Part shown: positions 39,488-49,256 of the stretch, piece by piece
Layout: each line of letters starts with the position of its first letter
Numbering within the stretch: position 1 is the stretch's first letter
Source: Paraburkholderia terricola
Lineage (GTDB): Bacteria; Pseudomonadota; Gammaproteobacteria; Burkholderiales; Burkholderiaceae
DNA: 64,000 nucleotides
Assembly: GCF_900142195.1 (NCBI RefSeq)
Contig: NZ_FRAB01000015.1
Span: forward strand, 1 to 64,000
Direction: 5' to 3'
Program-made: the position numbers and the translations under genes
Notes under the pieces: model-generated
Seen by the model: the letters and a program-made list of their open reading frames with translations, nothing else
What the model was told of the DNA's origin: nothing
The model's database searches: none

Positions 39488-40177
39488 TTATGCAAGGGTC
39501 CGCGGACCGTCGGGCGTTTCGAATTCCGCGCTCAACGCGGGCGCGCCGTCGGTCGGCCGCAGTTCGATCAGATGCGCCGCGCCCAGCCAACGCAACTGCG
39601 CCGCCACCGTGTCGGCCTGGGGATGCGCGGCTTTCAGGGCCTTCAACGCAATGCCGGTTTCCGGCAAGACCGCCGACGGATGCCGCGGCGTATCCCATTG
39701 GATCAGCGAGGGCAGCACGCCGTCGCCCGCGCCTTGCCAGCCGGGAAACGCACCGTCGTCGGGCACGGACAGGCCCCATGTGAAATCGCCGCGCGTCATC
39801 GGCACGATCGGCGGAATGCGCTGCGGATACTGCGCTTGCCACGTCGAAAGGCGTTTCGGCCGATCGACCCGAGCGACCCAGTGCGACAGGTACGGCCCTT
39901 TTTCGAGCCGCGCGTGCGTCGCCGGGTCGTCGAGGGCGAACAGACGGGCGCGCGGCGCGGCGCCGTCGGCGGGTTCGGCGGCCTGCGGATCGGCTGCGAT
40001 CACCTCCAGGTACACGCCGCCCCACAGGTTCAACAGGCGGTTGTGCGTGCGCATCAGCGGATGCGCGCCGCCGCCGGACGGTGCGATGCCGAGCGTGTCG
40101 GCGACGTACTGCGTGCCCTCGTCGAGGGTACGGGCGGAAATCACGAGATGGTCGAGCTGGAGCGGATGAGCAGTCAT
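39488..40177 (-). CDS. Glyoxalase-like (VOC-fold) protein
   Basis: A 229-aa protein with a glyoxalase-like domain. The N-terminus has LQLDHLVISARTLDEGTQYVADTLG, then RTHNRLLNLWGGVYLEVIA with the metal-type His and Glu, and a second half ending LIELRPTDG. Members of this family (Glyoxalase_3-like) are often of unknown substrate. The frame is open upstream, but the ATG at 40177 matches the fold start. It is transcribed divergently from the MocR regulator gene, 276 bp apart, so the two may be linked. Confidence 0.75.
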   Translation of the reverse strand: MTAHPLQLDHLVISARTLDEGTQYVADTLGIAPSGGGAHPLMRTHNRLLNLWGGVYLEVIAADPQAAEPADGAAPRARLFALDDPATHARLEKGPYLSHWVARVDRPKRLSTWQAQYPQRIPPIVPMTRGDFTWGLSVPDDGAFPGWQGAGDGVLPSLIQWDTPRHPSAVLPETGIALKALKAAHPQADTVAAQLRWLGAAHLIELRPTDGAPALSAEFETPDGPRTLA

Positions 40178-40409
40178 GACGGATCGAGCAACGGTTTTCT
40201 GCGGTGAGCCGGAGCGGGCCGGGTGTGGCGGTGGCGCTGCCGGGGTCGTAAGCATAACCGTTTGCCGGATCGGCGGGCCATGCGGATGGGGTTCGGAGCC
40301 GCCCGGACCTGATCGGCCCGCGAGCGGTGGTGTGCCGCGAAGTGTCGTTGCAGCCGCTCCGGTCATCCTTCTTTCATCTCGAATGTAGCGGCGCTGACCT
40401 GCACAGTAA

Positions 40410-40440
40410 CGGTACAATCGCTTCGATACTATTCGGTACA
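40410..40440. promoter_or_regulatory. Direct repeat CGGTACA upstream of the MocR gene
   Basis: Two copies of CGGTACA, at 40410-40416 and 40434-40440, are 24 bp apart start to start. The second ends 13 bp before the MocR ATG. Regulators of the MocR group often bind direct repeats near their own promoter. An autoregulatory operator is an inference. Confidence 0.4.
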
Positions 40441-40453
40441 GTTGGAGCTCGTC

Positions 40454-41908
40454 ATGTCCGTCCCGCTTGCCCAGATTCCCGCCCCGCACGACACCGCCTC
40501 GCTGACGCTGGTCGAGCAGCTCGTGCAGTGGGCCCGCCGCCGCATCGAGGAGCGCGTGTTCCGCCCCGGCATGCGCATGCCGTCGATCCGCAAGCTCGCG
40601 CTCGACAAAGGCGTGTCGCGCTTCACCGTGGTGGAGGCCTACGAGCGGCTGGTGGCGCAAGGGTTTCTGGAGTCGCGGCGCGGTTCGGGCTTCTACGTGC
40701 GCGAGCGGCTCGCCGGCGCGGCATCCGCCGAGATTCACCGGATCGCCGAAGCCGCGCCCGCGCCGGCCACGATCGACGTCGTGTGGCTGCTGCGCAATAT
40801 GCTGCATACCGGCGCGCGCCCCGAGCGCAGTCCGGGGCTGGGCTATCTGCCGGCACGCTGGCTCGACGGCGACCTGATCACCAACGCGCTGCGCACGCTG
40901 GGCCGGCAGAGCGGCGCGCAGATGCTCGGCATCGGCACGCCGCAGGGGTTTTTGCCGTTGCGCCAGCAGTTGCAGACGCGGCTGGAGGAGCTGGAGATCG
41001 GCGCGTCGCCCGACCAGATCGTGATGGTGTCCGGCATCACGCAGGCGATCGACCTGATTTCGCGCATCTACGTGAAGGCGGGCGATGCGGTGATCGTCGG
41101 CGATCCGGCCTGGTTCCAGATGTTCGGGCGCTTCGCGTCGCAGGGCGCGCGGCTCGTCGGCATGCCGTATACGCCGGACGGCCCCGACCTCGACGCGCTC
41201 GAATCGCTGGTGCAAACCTGGCGGCCGAAGATGCTGGTGATCAATTCGGTGCTGCAGAACCCGACCGGCACGTCGCTCACGGCGGCGCAGGCGTTTCGCA
41301 TCCTGCGCCTCGCCGAAGCCTATGACTTCATCGTCGTCGAGGACGATATTTACGGCGATCTCTGCCCGCCGAGCTATCCGGGCACGCGCCTCGCGAGCCT
41401 CGATCAGCTCAAGCGCGTGATCTATCTCGGCAGCTTTTCGAAGACGCTCGCGCCGAATCTGCGCGTCGGTTTCATCGCGTGCGCGCCGGAGGTGGCGCGG
41501 GCGGTCAGCGATCAGAAGATGCTGGTCGGCATGACGAGCCCCGAGCTGAACGAGCGTGTGCTCTACAAGATCCTCACCGAAGGCCATTACCGCCGGCATG
41601 TGGAGCGCTTGCGCGCGCGGCTCGACGGGGTGCGCGAAAAGTCGGTGCGGATGCTGGAGAAGACCGGCCTGAAGCTATTCCTCACGCCCACCGCGGGCAT
41701 GTTTTTGTGGGCCGACACCGGCGTGGACGCCGGCGCGCTGGCCGCCGCCGGCCACGAAGCCGGCTTTCTGCTGACGCCGGGGAGCCTTTTTTCGCCGCAG
41801 CAGTCGCCCACCACTTGGATGCGCTTCAATATCGCCAACTGCGGCGATCCCGAACTGGCGACCTTCCTGTGCCGCTATCTCGACGGCGTCGCGCGCCGCG
41901 CCTCTTGA
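40454..41908 (+). CDS. MocR-family transcription regulator (GntR HTH plus aminotransferase domain)
   Basis: A 484-aa two-domain protein. Residues about 12-80 form a GntR winged helix: [28 protein letters not shown] with [26 protein letters not shown]. The rest is a fold-type I aminotransferase-like domain with [22 protein letters not shown] and the lysine motif [16 protein letters not shown]. MocR proteins use PLP-ligand binding to control genes of amino-acid, vitamin B6 or polyamine metabolism; most regulate the neighbouring divergent gene. The start at 40454 is preferred over an in-frame TTG at 40442. Confidence 0.9.
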   Translation: MSVPLAQIPAPHDTASLTLVEQLVQWARRRIEERVFRPGMRMPSIRKLALDKGVSRFTVVEAYERLVAQGFLESRRGSGFYVRERLAGAASAEIHRIAEAAPAPATIDVVWLLRNMLHTGARPERSPGLGYLPARWLDGDLITNALRTLGRQSGAQMLGIGTPQGFLPLRQQLQTRLEELEIGASPDQIVMVSGITQAIDLISRIYVKAGDAVIVGDPAWFQMFGRFASQGARLVGMPYTPDGPDLDALESLVQTWRPKMLVINSVLQNPTGTSLTAAQAFRILRLAEAYDFIVVEDDIYGDLCPPSYPGTRLASLDQLKRVIYLGSFSKTLAPNLRVGFIACAPEVARAVSDQKMLVGMTSPELNERVLYKILTEGHYRRHVERLRARLDGVREKSVRMLEKTGLKLFLTPTAGMFLWADTGVDAGALAAAGHEAGFLLTPGSLFSPQQSPTTWMRFNIANCGDPELATFLCRYLDGVARRAS

Positions 41909-42026
41909 AACCGCGCCGGGGCGCCCCCAGCTAGACGGACGATCCGGCGGCCGGCGCCCCCAGGCGTCCCTGGTTTCGCGCCACGCCCGACCCGAACCCC
42001 ATTCGCAACAGAGAGGAAGTCCGACC

Positions 42027-43925
42027 ATGGCACAAGAAACCATGAGCTTTCAGGCAGAAGTGAAACAGCTTCTGCACCTGATGATCCATTCGCTGTACAG
42101 CAACAAGGAGATCTTTCTGCGCGAGCTGATTTCGAACGCGTCCGACGCGGCCGACAAGCTGCGCTTCGAAGCGATCGAAAACAACGCGCTGTACGAGAAC
42201 GATCCGAATCTGCGCATTCGCGTCTCGTACGACAAGGCCGCGCGCACCGTCACGATCGACGACAACGGCATCGGCATGAGCCGCGATGAAGCGATCGCGC
42301 ACCTCGGCACGATCGCGCGCTCGGGCACCAAGGAATTCTTCGGCAAGCTCTCCGGCGACCAGCAGAAAGACGCGGCGCTGATCGGCCAGTTCGGCGTGGG
42401 CTTCTATTCGGGCTTCATCGTCGCGGACAAGATCACGGTGGAAACGCGCCGCGCCGGTTTGCCGGCCGCCGAGGGCGTGCGCTGGCAAAGCGCGGGCGAG
42501 GGCGATTTCGCCGTCGAGCAGATCGAACGGGCGGCGCGCGGCACGACCATCACGCTGCATCTGCGTGCCGATGAAGATGAACTGCTGTCGTCGCATCGTC
42601 TGAAGTCGATCATTCAGCGGTATTCGGACCACGTCGCGCTGCCGATCCTGATGAAGAAGGAAGAATGGGACGCGGAAAAGAGCGAGATGGTCACGAAGGA
42701 CGAGGACGAGACCGTCAATCAGGCGAGCGCGCTCTGGACCCGTTCGAAGAACGACATCACCGACGAGCAGTACAAGCTGTTCTATCAGCACCTCTCGCAC
42801 GATCATCAGGACCCGCTCACGTGGACGCATAACCGCGTCGAGGGCCGCAGCGAGTACACGCAATTGCTGTACGTGCCGAGCCACGCGCCGTTCGACATGT
42901 GGAACCGCGATCATCGCGGCGGTCTGAAGCTGTACGTGAAGCGCGTGTTCATCATGGACGACGCGGAGCAACTGCTGCCCGCCTATCTGCGGTTCGTGAA
43001 GGGCGTGGTCGATTCGAGCGATCTGCCGCTCAACGTGTCGCGCGAAATCCTGCAGGAAAGCCGTGACGTGAAGGCGATCCGCGAGGGCGTGACCAAGCGC
43101 GCGCTGTCGATGCTCGAGGATCTGGCCCATTCGGATAACGACGCCGATAAGGAAAAATACGCCGGCTTCTGGAAGGAATTCGGCCAGGTGCTGAAGGAAG
43201 GCGTCGGCGAGGACTTCGCCAACCGCGAGCGCGTTGCGAAGCTCCTGCGCTTCGCGTCGACGCATACCGAATCGCCGGAGCAGACCGTGTCGCTCGCCGA
43301 TTACGTCGCGCGCATGAAGCCCGAGCAAACGAAGATCTACTACGTGACCGCCGACACCTGGCAGGCCGCGACCCATAGCCCGCATCTCGAAGTGTTCCGC
43401 AAGAAGGGCGTGGAAGTCTTGCTGCTGACCGATCGCGTGGACGAGTGGATGCTGTCGTTCCTCAACGAATTCGACGGCAAGCCGCTGCAAAGCGTCGCGC
43501 GCGGCGATCTCGATCTGGGCGCGTTGAACGACGAGGAAAAGCAGGCGCAGGAGAAAGTCGGCGAGGAGTTCAAGCCGCTCGTCGAGAAGATGAAGGAAGC
43601 GCTCAAGGACAAGGCCAAGGACGTGCGCCTGACGTTCCGCCTGACCGATTCGCCCTCATGCCTCGTCGCCGACGACGGCGAAATGAGCGGTTACCTGCAA
43701 CGCATGCTGAAGGCCGCGGGGCAGCAAGCGCCGTCGTTCCATCCGATTCTCGAAGTGAATCCGGAGCATGCGCTGGTGAAGGGCTTGCAGGCGGACGGCG
43801 CGAATTTCGACGACTGGTGTCATCTGCTGTTCGACCAGGCCTTGCTGGCCGAAGGCGGTGCGCTGGAAGATCCGGCGAGCTTCGTGAAGCGCACCAATGC
43901 GTTGTTGCTGGCGCGCGCGAGTTGA
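42027..43925 (+). CDS. htpG: Molecular chaperone HtpG (Hsp90)
   Basis: A 632-aa Hsp90. The N-terminal ATPase has [43 protein letters not shown] and [13 protein letters not shown]. The middle domain has [16 protein letters not shown] and [14 protein letters not shown]. The C-terminal dimerisation region is present. It lacks the charged linker and the MEEVD end of eukaryotic Hsp90, as usual for bacteria. A GAGGAAG ribosome-binding site precedes the start. It is a single-gene unit ending in a strong hairpin terminator. Confidence 0.96.
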   Translation: MAQETMSFQAEVKQLLHLMIHSLYSNKEIFLRELISNASDAADKLRFEAIENNALYENDPNLRIRVSYDKAARTVTIDDNGIGMSRDEAIAHLGTIARSGTKEFFGKLSGDQQKDAALIGQFGVGFYSGFIVADKITVETRRAGLPAAEGVRWQSAGEGDFAVEQIERAARGTTITLHLRADEDELLSSHRLKSIIQRYSDHVALPILMKKEEWDAEKSEMVTKDEDETVNQASALWTRSKNDITDEQYKLFYQHLSHDHQDPLTWTHNRVEGRSEYTQLLYVPSHAPFDMWNRDHRGGLKLYVKRVFIMDDAEQLLPAYLRFVKGVVDSSDLPLNVSREILQESRDVKAIREGVTKRALSMLEDLAHSDNDADKEKYAGFWKEFGQVLKEGVGEDFANRERVAKLLRFASTHTESPEQTVSLADYVARMKPEQTKIYYVTADTWQAATHSPHLEVFRKKGVEVLLLTDRVDEWMLSFLNEFDGKPLQSVARGDLDLGALNDEEKQAQEKVGEEFKPLVEKMKEALKDKAKDVRLTFRLTDSPSCLVADDGEMSGYLQRMLKAAGQQAPSFHPILEVNPEHALVKGLQADGANFDDWCHLLFDQALLAEGGALEDPASFVKRTNALLLARAS

Positions 43926-43979
43926 GGGTGCGCCGGGGGCGTCGTATTTGACGCTTCGTGGTTGAAAATGGGTTGAAGA

Positions 43980-44009
43980 AATGCGCTGCCGCGGCAGCGC
44001 ATTTTTTTT
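43980..44009 (+). terminator. Intrinsic terminator of htpG
   Basis: A perfect 22-bp palindrome (ATGCGCTGCC, GC, GGCAGCGCAT) followed by eight T. It is 55 bp after the htpG stop and may also stop transcription of the opposite OmpA-family gene. Confidence 0.85.
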
Positions 44010-44043
44010 GGCCGCGATTTTTGGCCGCGACCGCGGCCGCGAT

Positions 44044-44559
44044 TTACTTCTTGCCCATCAACGTATCCATCGTCTCGCCCCGCACGATGATCTCGGTGCG
44101 ACGGTTCAGCGCGCGTCCTTCGACCGTATCGTTGCTCGCCACCGGATCGTTGTAGGCGTTGCCCTTGGTACGGATGCGGTCGATCGGCACGCCGCGCTCC
44201 ACCAGTTCATGACCCACGGCGGTCGCCCGCGCTTCGGAAAGCCGCTGGTTGTATTCGAGGGTGCCGACGTTATCGGTGTATCCCTCGACGATGATCGGCT
44301 TCTTGCTGCGCTTGAGCAGAACAGCCGAGCGATCGACGACCGCCTGGGCATCGCCGCGCACTTCCGACTTGCCGAACTCGAACAGCGCGGTTTCGGGCAG
44401 CTTGACCGCGACGCCGCTCGCGACCGGCGCCACCTCGATGCCGACCGCCTTGTTCAGCGAGGTTTCGTGATCGCGGTCCAACCGGGATGCGCAACCCGTT
44501 ACGAGCAGAACCGACATCGCGCAAGCCGTTGCGCTCAGGAATGGTTTCATCTTTTTCAT
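44044..44559 (-). CDS. OmpA-family outer-membrane lipoprotein
   Basis: A 171-aa protein. The signal peptide ends in the lipobox LVTGC, so the mature N-terminus (Cys23) would be lipidated and anchored in the outer membrane. The C-terminal domain is OmpA-like: VEGYTDNVGTLEYNQRLSEARA, then RVPIDRIRTKG-type text (here GVPIDRIRTKGNAY) and LNRRTEIIV. Asp and Arg at these places bind peptidoglycan diaminopimelate. It links the outer membrane to the cell wall. The gene converges with htpG. Confidence 0.9.
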   Translation of the reverse strand: MKKMKPFLSATACAMSVLLVTGCASRLDRDHETSLNKAVGIEVAPVASGVAVKLPETALFEFGKSEVRGDAQAVVDRSAVLLKRSKKPIIVEGYTDNVGTLEYNQRLSEARATAVGHELVERGVPIDRIRTKGNAYNDPVASNDTVEGRALNRRTEIIVRGETMDTLMGKK

Positions 44560-44798
44560 CTCATCTCCTCTTCATGATCCGGTCACATGGCGTGCCCTTC
44601 GATCTCGGGCGAACCGCCGAGCTTGTCAAGCACGACGGTTTTATCGCGCGTCGTTGCTGACCGAGAATCGGAACTGTCCGAAACCGGCGATCTCGTCGAG
44701 GCGCGTCACCGCACGCGTAGTCGTCGATGAAACTTGCTGCAGGAAGATCGGCGAGGCCAAGCAATCCCCGTACAGTCGCGCCGCTATAATCCGACACC

Positions 44799-45518
44799 AT
44801 GTCCATCCGTTTCGATGCCGCCGACGCCCACTGGCGCGTCGCTCCCTTAGCCGGCCTGAGTGCCGATCAGAAAGACTGGCTGACCCGTGGCGGTTCACTG
44901 ACCGCGCATCTGCGCGCGCTCGGCGCGGTCGCGGTGCGCGTCACGCGCGAAGGCGTCGCCTTGCCGTGGGCCGACGAGCATGCCGCGCTCGGTCTCGCGC
45001 CGCGTGCGCCGGTGTGGGTGCGGGAAGTGGCGCTGTCGGTCGACGGCGTGCCGTTCGTCGCGGCGCATAGCGTCGCGCCGCTCGCCGCGAGCGTCGGCGT
45101 GTGGCAGGCGACGCGGCGCTTGCGCACGCGGCCGCTCGCGGAGTTGCTCTATAGCGATAGCAGCGTCGCGCGTTCGTCGCTGGTGAGCCGCAGATTGACC
45201 GCGCGTCATCCGTTGTACCGGTTGGCGGTGCGTGAAGTTGCAGGCCGCCCGCCGCATGCGCTGGTCGCGCGCCGCTCGGTGTTCGAGCGTCAGGGCGCGC
45301 CGCTGATGGTGACCGAATGCATGTTGCCCGCGCTGTGGGCGCATCTGGCCGCGTTGGCCGCGTCGTCTGCGTTGTCCGATTCTGCCGAGGTGGGCGAGCG
45401 GTCCGCAGCCGTTCCGCGCGCGGCGCATCCGCGCGTGCGCGAACATGGCCGTTCGCTCGAACACACCGCTTCGCTCGCGCATCCGGCGGCGCGCGCGTCC
45501 GACGAACGGAGCCGCTGA
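44799..45518 (+). CDS. ubiC: Chorismate lyase (UbiC)
   Basis: A 239-aa UbiC-family protein: [16 protein letters not shown] near residues 26-41, then [40 protein letters not shown], and [18 protein letters not shown] with the conserved Glu. It turns chorismate into 4-hydroxybenzoate and pyruvate, the first step of ubiquinone synthesis. E. coli UbiC has 165 residues; here about 45 low-complexity residues are added at the end. A TATAAT hexamer ends only 8 bp before the ATG. The stop overlaps the next gene's start (TGATG). Confidence 0.85.
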   Translation: MSIRFDAADAHWRVAPLAGLSADQKDWLTRGGSLTAHLRALGAVAVRVTREGVALPWADEHAALGLAPRAPVWVREVALSVDGVPFVAAHSVAPLAASVGVWQATRRLRTRPLAELLYSDSSVARSSLVSRRLTARHPLYRLAVREVAGRPPHALVARRSVFERQGAPLMVTECMLPALWAHLAALAASSALSDSAEVGERSAAVPRAAHPRVREHGRSLEHTASLAHPAARASDERSR

Positions 45519-45991
45519 TGCTGCAAGGCTTTCCTCCCGTCGTCGCGGCGGACACGCATACGCTGATTCTCGGCAGCTTTCCCGGTGAAGCGTCGCTCGC
45601 GGCGACGCAGTATTACGCGCATCCGCGCAATCAGTTCTGGCGGCTCCTTGGCACCGTACTCGAGGAACCGCTCGCCGAACTCGCCTACGAAGAGCGGCTG
45701 CGACGCGTGCTCGCCCACGGCATCGGCGTGTGGGACGTGCTGGCCGCGTGCCATCGCGAGGGCAGTCTGGATGCGGCGATTCGCAACGCGCTACCGAACG
45801 ACTTCGCTTCGCTGCGCGAGCACGCGCCGCTGTTGAAGAAGGTGTGCTTCAACGGCAAGACGGCGGGCCGCTTTGCGCCGGTGATCGGCGCGGCGGGCTA
45901 TGCCACTGTGATGTTGCCTTCGTCGAGTCCGGCGAATGCTATGCTCTCGTTCGACCAAAAATTGCGTCTTTGGCGCGACATCCTTACATGA
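45518..45991 (+). CDS. DNA-deoxyinosine (hypoxanthine) glycosylase, UDG superfamily
   Basis: A 157-aa protein of UDG superfamily 6 (HDG). It has the family motif LILGSFPGEASLAATQYYAHPRNQFWRLLG and ends with the LPSSSPANAML motif (SSPAN as the second active-site loop). These enzymes remove hypoxanthine made by adenine deamination; some also act on uracil. ATG 45518 overlaps the ubiC stop and its own stop overlaps the next ATG (ATGA), so the three genes are coupled. The frame is open upstream, but no fitting sequence is encoded there. Confidence 0.85.
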   Translation: MLQGFPPVVAADTHTLILGSFPGEASLAATQYYAHPRNQFWRLLGTVLEEPLAELAYEERLRRVLAHGIGVWDVLAACHREGSLDAAIRNALPNDFASLREHAPLLKKVCFNGKTAGRFAPVIGAAGYATVMLPSSSPANAMLSFDQKLRLWRDILT

Positions 45992-46914
45992 CGAAATTGA
46001 TCAAGCGCGCTTCCGCTGAAGCGCGTGCCTTCCGCAATCGGGACGCGGACGCCGCCGGCGATAAACACCATCAACACCACGCAGTGCGCAACAACAGAAA
46101 ACGCGCGTCACGCGACGACGACCTACGCGACGCGCCGCAAATCGAAGCGCCGCGCAAGCCGCGTTTCGCGCCGGTCACGTTCTCGGAAGAAGGCGGCGTG
46201 CGCTTCCTGCATTTCGGCACGGAATGGGTGCAAGGCGCGATGCGTCTGCGCAAGCCGGATCACATCGAACTCGAATACGCGCAGCAGATGATGGCCTGGC
46301 TGCTGTTCATCGAAACGCCGAAGCGCATCGTCCAGCTCGGGCTCGGCGCCGCGGCGCTGACCAAGTTCGCGTACCGCTTTCTGAAGCGCGCGAAGGTCGA
46401 GGCAGTCGAATTGAACCCCGCTGTGGTGGTGGCCGCGCGCACGATGTTCGAGTTGCCGCACGACGATGCGCGCCTCACCGTGCACGAAGCGGACGCGTGG
46501 GACTTCGTCAACGACGGCGCCAATCACGGCACGATCGGCGCGTTGCAAATCGACGTCTACGATGCGACCGCGCGGGGTCCGGTGCTGGATAGCGTCGGCT
46601 TCTATCGTGCGGTGCGCGCGTGTCTGACCGAGGCCGGCGTGGTGACGGTGAACCTGTTCGGCGACCACCCGAGCTTCGTGCGCAACATGAAGCGCCTGAA
46701 CGAAGCCTTCGACGGCCGCGTGGTCGCGCTGCCGGAAGTGCATGACGGCAATCGCATCGCGATCGCGTTTTCGGGCCCGGCGCTGGAGGTGCCGTTCGCG
46801 GCGCTGCAGGCGCGCGCGAGACTGATCGAAGCGGAACTCGGTTTGCCGGCGCGCAAGTGGATCAAGGGTCTACAGGAATCGTCCGGGCAGACAGGCGCCT
46901 CGTTCTCGATCTGA
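45988..46914 (+). CDS. Spermidine-synthase-like methyltransferase-fold protein
   Basis: A 308-aa protein. The first 60 residues are a basic, His-rich, disordered extension. The rest resembles the catalytic domain of spermidine synthases: HIELEYAQQMMAWLLF, VQLGLGAAALTKFAYRFL in the cofactor loop, VEAVELNPAVVVAARTMF and LQIDVYDATARG. The loop does not read as the GGGDGG of true spermidine synthases and catalytic Asp residues are not clear, so polyamine synthesis is doubtful. It overlaps the glycosylase stop by 4 bp, as third gene after ubiC. Confidence 0.65.
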   Translation: MTKLIKRASAEARAFRNRDADAAGDKHHQHHAVRNNRKRASRDDDLRDAPQIEAPRKPRFAPVTFSEEGGVRFLHFGTEWVQGAMRLRKPDHIELEYAQQMMAWLLFIETPKRIVQLGLGAAALTKFAYRFLKRAKVEAVELNPAVVVAARTMFELPHDDARLTVHEADAWDFVNDGANHGTIGALQIDVYDATARGPVLDSVGFYRAVRACLTEAGVVTVNLFGDHPSFVRNMKRLNEAFDGRVVALPEVHDGNRIAIAFSGPALEVPFAALQARARLIEAELGLPARKWIKGLQESSGQTGASFSI

Positions 46915-47341
46915 TCGGCAGGCGCAGCGGCAGCGGCGAATCGCAATCCGCCCGTTGCGCCCGCGCGACGGTCGCCGCCATCCGGTGGCGCGCATCGAGC
47001 AACCGGCGTGCCGCACGGCGGGTCGTCGGCGGCGCTCGCTGTCGGGCCTATCGGGGCCATCGCGGCCCTCGCTGCACCCGCGGTCCTCGTTACGGCGGTC
47101 GCCTGAGACGGCCGCCCTGCACGCATCAACCGTCTGCGCCCTCGGCGCATCAACGCTTTTCACCCTCGCCGAAACCCCGATCCCGCCTCGGGTCGCCCCT
47201 GCTTGACCACACCTTTGCGGCTCCTATACTCTTTCGAGGCTTTCGGGGTGCCCGTGGCCATCCGCGGGGCGACCCTCCGCGGGAGAACCGCCACCCGTCA
47301 AACACGGACCAACATTTCAATAATAGGGAAGAGGAGACGTC
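46915..47341. other. Leader region of the DUF3311-mctP operon
   Basis: About 430 bp, very G+C-rich on the left. It contains the sigma70-like promoter at 47203-47230 and ends with an AGAGGAG ribosome-binding site. No RNA element was recognised in the 105-bp 5' leader. Confidence 0.45.
47203..47230 (+). promoter_or_regulatory. Sigma70-like promoter of the DUF3311-mctP operon
   Basis: TTGACC (47203-47208) and TATACT (47225-47230) are separated by 16 bases, close to the TTGACA/TATAAT consensus. The next gene starts 111 bp downstream. Confidence 0.6.
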
Positions 47342-47581
47342 ATGGCTCACGACGCCGACGCGAACAAGGCCAGCAAGCACTGGCTCTGGTTGCTGCTGTT
47401 GCCCTGGATCGCGATGATCTGGGTGCCGTCATACAACAAGGTCGAACCGCAACTGTTCGAGTTTCCGTTCTTCTACTGGTATCAGCTCCTGTGGGTGCTG
47501 ATCAGCGCGGTCATCACGGCGCTCGTGTACTTCAAGACCAAGACCCGTTCGACGGGCGGCTCGCAAGGAGGCGCACGCTAA
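47342..47581 (+). CDS. DUF3311 small membrane protein
   Basis: A 79-aa protein with two membrane helices (about residues 14-32 and 43-62). WLWLLLLPWIAMIWVPSYNKVEPQLFEFPFFYWYQ is the DUF3311 pattern. In many bacteria such a small protein is encoded just before an SSS-type monocarboxylate transporter, as here: the stop and the next ATG overlap (TAATG). It is probably an accessory subunit of that transporter. Confidence 0.88.
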   Translation: MAHDADANKASKHWLWLLLLPWIAMIWVPSYNKVEPQLFEFPFFYWYQLLWVLISAVITALVYFKTKTRSTGGSQGGAR

Positions 47582-49131
47582 TGAACGCGATTGCAACTTT
47601 CGTCTTCGTGCTGTTTTTCATCGGCGTCACGATCCTCGGTTTTGTCGCGGCTCACTGGCGGCGCGGCGATCTCGCCCATCTGGAAGAGTGGGGCCTCGGC
47701 GGGCGGCGCTTCGGCACCATCGTCACGTGGTTTCTGCTGGGTGGCGACCTGTACACGGCCTACACCTTCATCGCGGTGCCGGCACTGGTGTTCGGCGCGG
47801 GCGCGACCGGCTTCTTCGCGCTGCCCTACACGATCCTGATCTATCCGTTCGCGTTCGTCGTGTTCCCGAAACTGTGGAGCATCGCCAAGCGCCAGGGCTA
47901 TGTGACATCGGCGGACTTCGTCTCGGCGCGCTACGGCAGCCGCATGCTCGCGCTGGCGGTCGCGGTCACGGGCATTCTCGCGACCATGCCGTACATCGCG
48001 CTGCAACTGGTCGGTATCGAAGTGGTGATCGGCGCGCTCGGCTTCGACACGCAGGGCTTCGTCGGCGATCTGCCGCTCATCATCGCATTCGCGATCCTCG
48101 CGGCGTACACGTACACCTCGGGCTTGCGCGCGCCCGCCATGATCGCGGTGGTCAAGGACATCCTGATCTACGTCACGATCTTTGCCGCGGTCATCGTGAT
48201 TCCGCCGCAACTGGGCGGCTTCGGCCATATCTTCAGCACGGTGCCGCCGGCCAAGCTGCTGCTGAAGGCGCCGGACGTATCGAGCCTGAACGGCTACAGC
48301 GCCTACGCGACGCTCGCGGTGGGCTCGGCGCTCGCGCTGTTCCTGTACCCGCACTCGATCACCGCGGTGCTGTCGTCGAATTCGGGCAACACGATCCGCC
48401 GCAACATGGCGATGCTGCCGGCCTACTCGCTGGTGCTCGGCCTGCTCGCGCTGCTCGGCTTCATGGCGCTCGCCTCGGGCGTGAAGGACATGCCGGAATT
48501 CGCGCCGTACTTCAAGGCGTTCGGCCCGAACTTCGCGGTGCCGGCGTTGTTCCTGCACTTCTTCCCGTCGTGGTTCGTCGGCGTGGCGTTCGCGGCGATC
48601 GGCATCGGCGCGCTGGTGCCGGCGGCGATCATGTCGATCGCGGCAGCCAACCTGTACACGCGCAACATCCATAAGGAGTTCGTCAACCGCAACATGACGC
48701 ACGACCAGGAGACCAATGTCGCGAAGCTGGTCTCGCTGATCGTCAAGGTCGGCGCGGTGGCGTTCATTCTCGGCCTGCCGCTCACCTACGCGATCCAGTT
48801 GCAACTGCTGGGCGGCATCTGGATCATCCAGACGCTGCCGGCGATCGTGCTGGGTCTGTACACGCGCGTGCTCGACTATCGCGGCCTGCTGGCCGGTTGG
48901 GCGGCCGGCATCGCAACCGGTACGTGGATGGCGATTTCGCTGAAGCTGGCGAGTTCGATCTTCACGATCCACCTGTTCGGCATGGCGATTCCGGGCTATG
49001 CGGCGGTGTGGTCGCTGGTCGTGAATCTGGTGGTGTCGGTGCTGGTGAGCCTGCTGGTGCGCGCATTGGGCATGCAGCGCGCCGAAGATCGCACGCGTCC
49101 CGAGGATTATCTGGACGTGGTGGAAAACTAA
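47581..49131 (+). CDS. mctP: MctP-like sodium/solute symporter (monocarboxylate uptake)
   Basis: A 516-aa membrane protein of the SSS family with about 13 hydrophobic segments. Typical text: EEWGLGGRRFGTIVTWFLLGGDLYTAYTF, FPKLWSIAKRQGYVTSADFVSARYGSR, and MALASGV with a Pro-rich SPHS/TAVLSSNS segment in the sixth to seventh helix region. Rhizobial MctP takes up lactate, pyruvate and alanine. The start at 47581 fits the DUF3311 overlap. The frame is open upstream, but that part is not protein-like. A terminator follows. Confidence 0.85.
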   Translation: MNAIATFVFVLFFIGVTILGFVAAHWRRGDLAHLEEWGLGGRRFGTIVTWFLLGGDLYTAYTFIAVPALVFGAGATGFFALPYTILIYPFAFVVFPKLWSIAKRQGYVTSADFVSARYGSRMLALAVAVTGILATMPYIALQLVGIEVVIGALGFDTQGFVGDLPLIIAFAILAAYTYTSGLRAPAMIAVVKDILIYVTIFAAVIVIPPQLGGFGHIFSTVPPAKLLLKAPDVSSLNGYSAYATLAVGSALALFLYPHSITAVLSSNSGNTIRRNMAMLPAYSLVLGLLALLGFMALASGVKDMPEFAPYFKAFGPNFAVPALFLHFFPSWFVGVAFAAIGIGALVPAAIMSIAAANLYTRNIHKEFVNRNMTHDQETNVAKLVSLIVKVGAVAFILGLPLTYAIQLQLLGGIWIIQTLPAIVLGLYTRVLDYRGLLAGWAAGIATGTWMAISLKLASSIFTIHLFGMAIPGYAAVWSLVVNLVVSVLVSLLVRALGMQRAEDRTRPEDYLDVVEN

Positions 49132-49162
49132 GCCGCGCGCCTGTCCGGCAAGTGGAAGGCGC

Positions 49163-49198
49163 AACGCCCGCGGACGAAAGTTTGCGGGCGTTTGTCTT
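49163..49198 (+). terminator. Intrinsic terminator of the mctP operon
   Basis: A 9-bp stem AACGCCCGC / GCGGGCGTT with a 12-base loop, then TGTCTT. It lies 31 bp after the mctP stop. Confidence 0.6.
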
Positions 49199-49256
49199 CT
49201 GGGCGCACTCCAGGGCACGATAGCGGGACCGTCCTTCAACACACTCCGCCGGGCTC

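Noticed and set aside
39488..41599. A 703-codon minus-strand frame including the glyoxalase-like protein
   Set aside because: Only the last 229 codons (from 40177) form a recognisable protein; the rest is a shadow of the MocR gene.
47578..49242. A 554-codon minus-strand frame
   Set aside because: Antisense to mctP, which has a clear membrane-transporter sequence.
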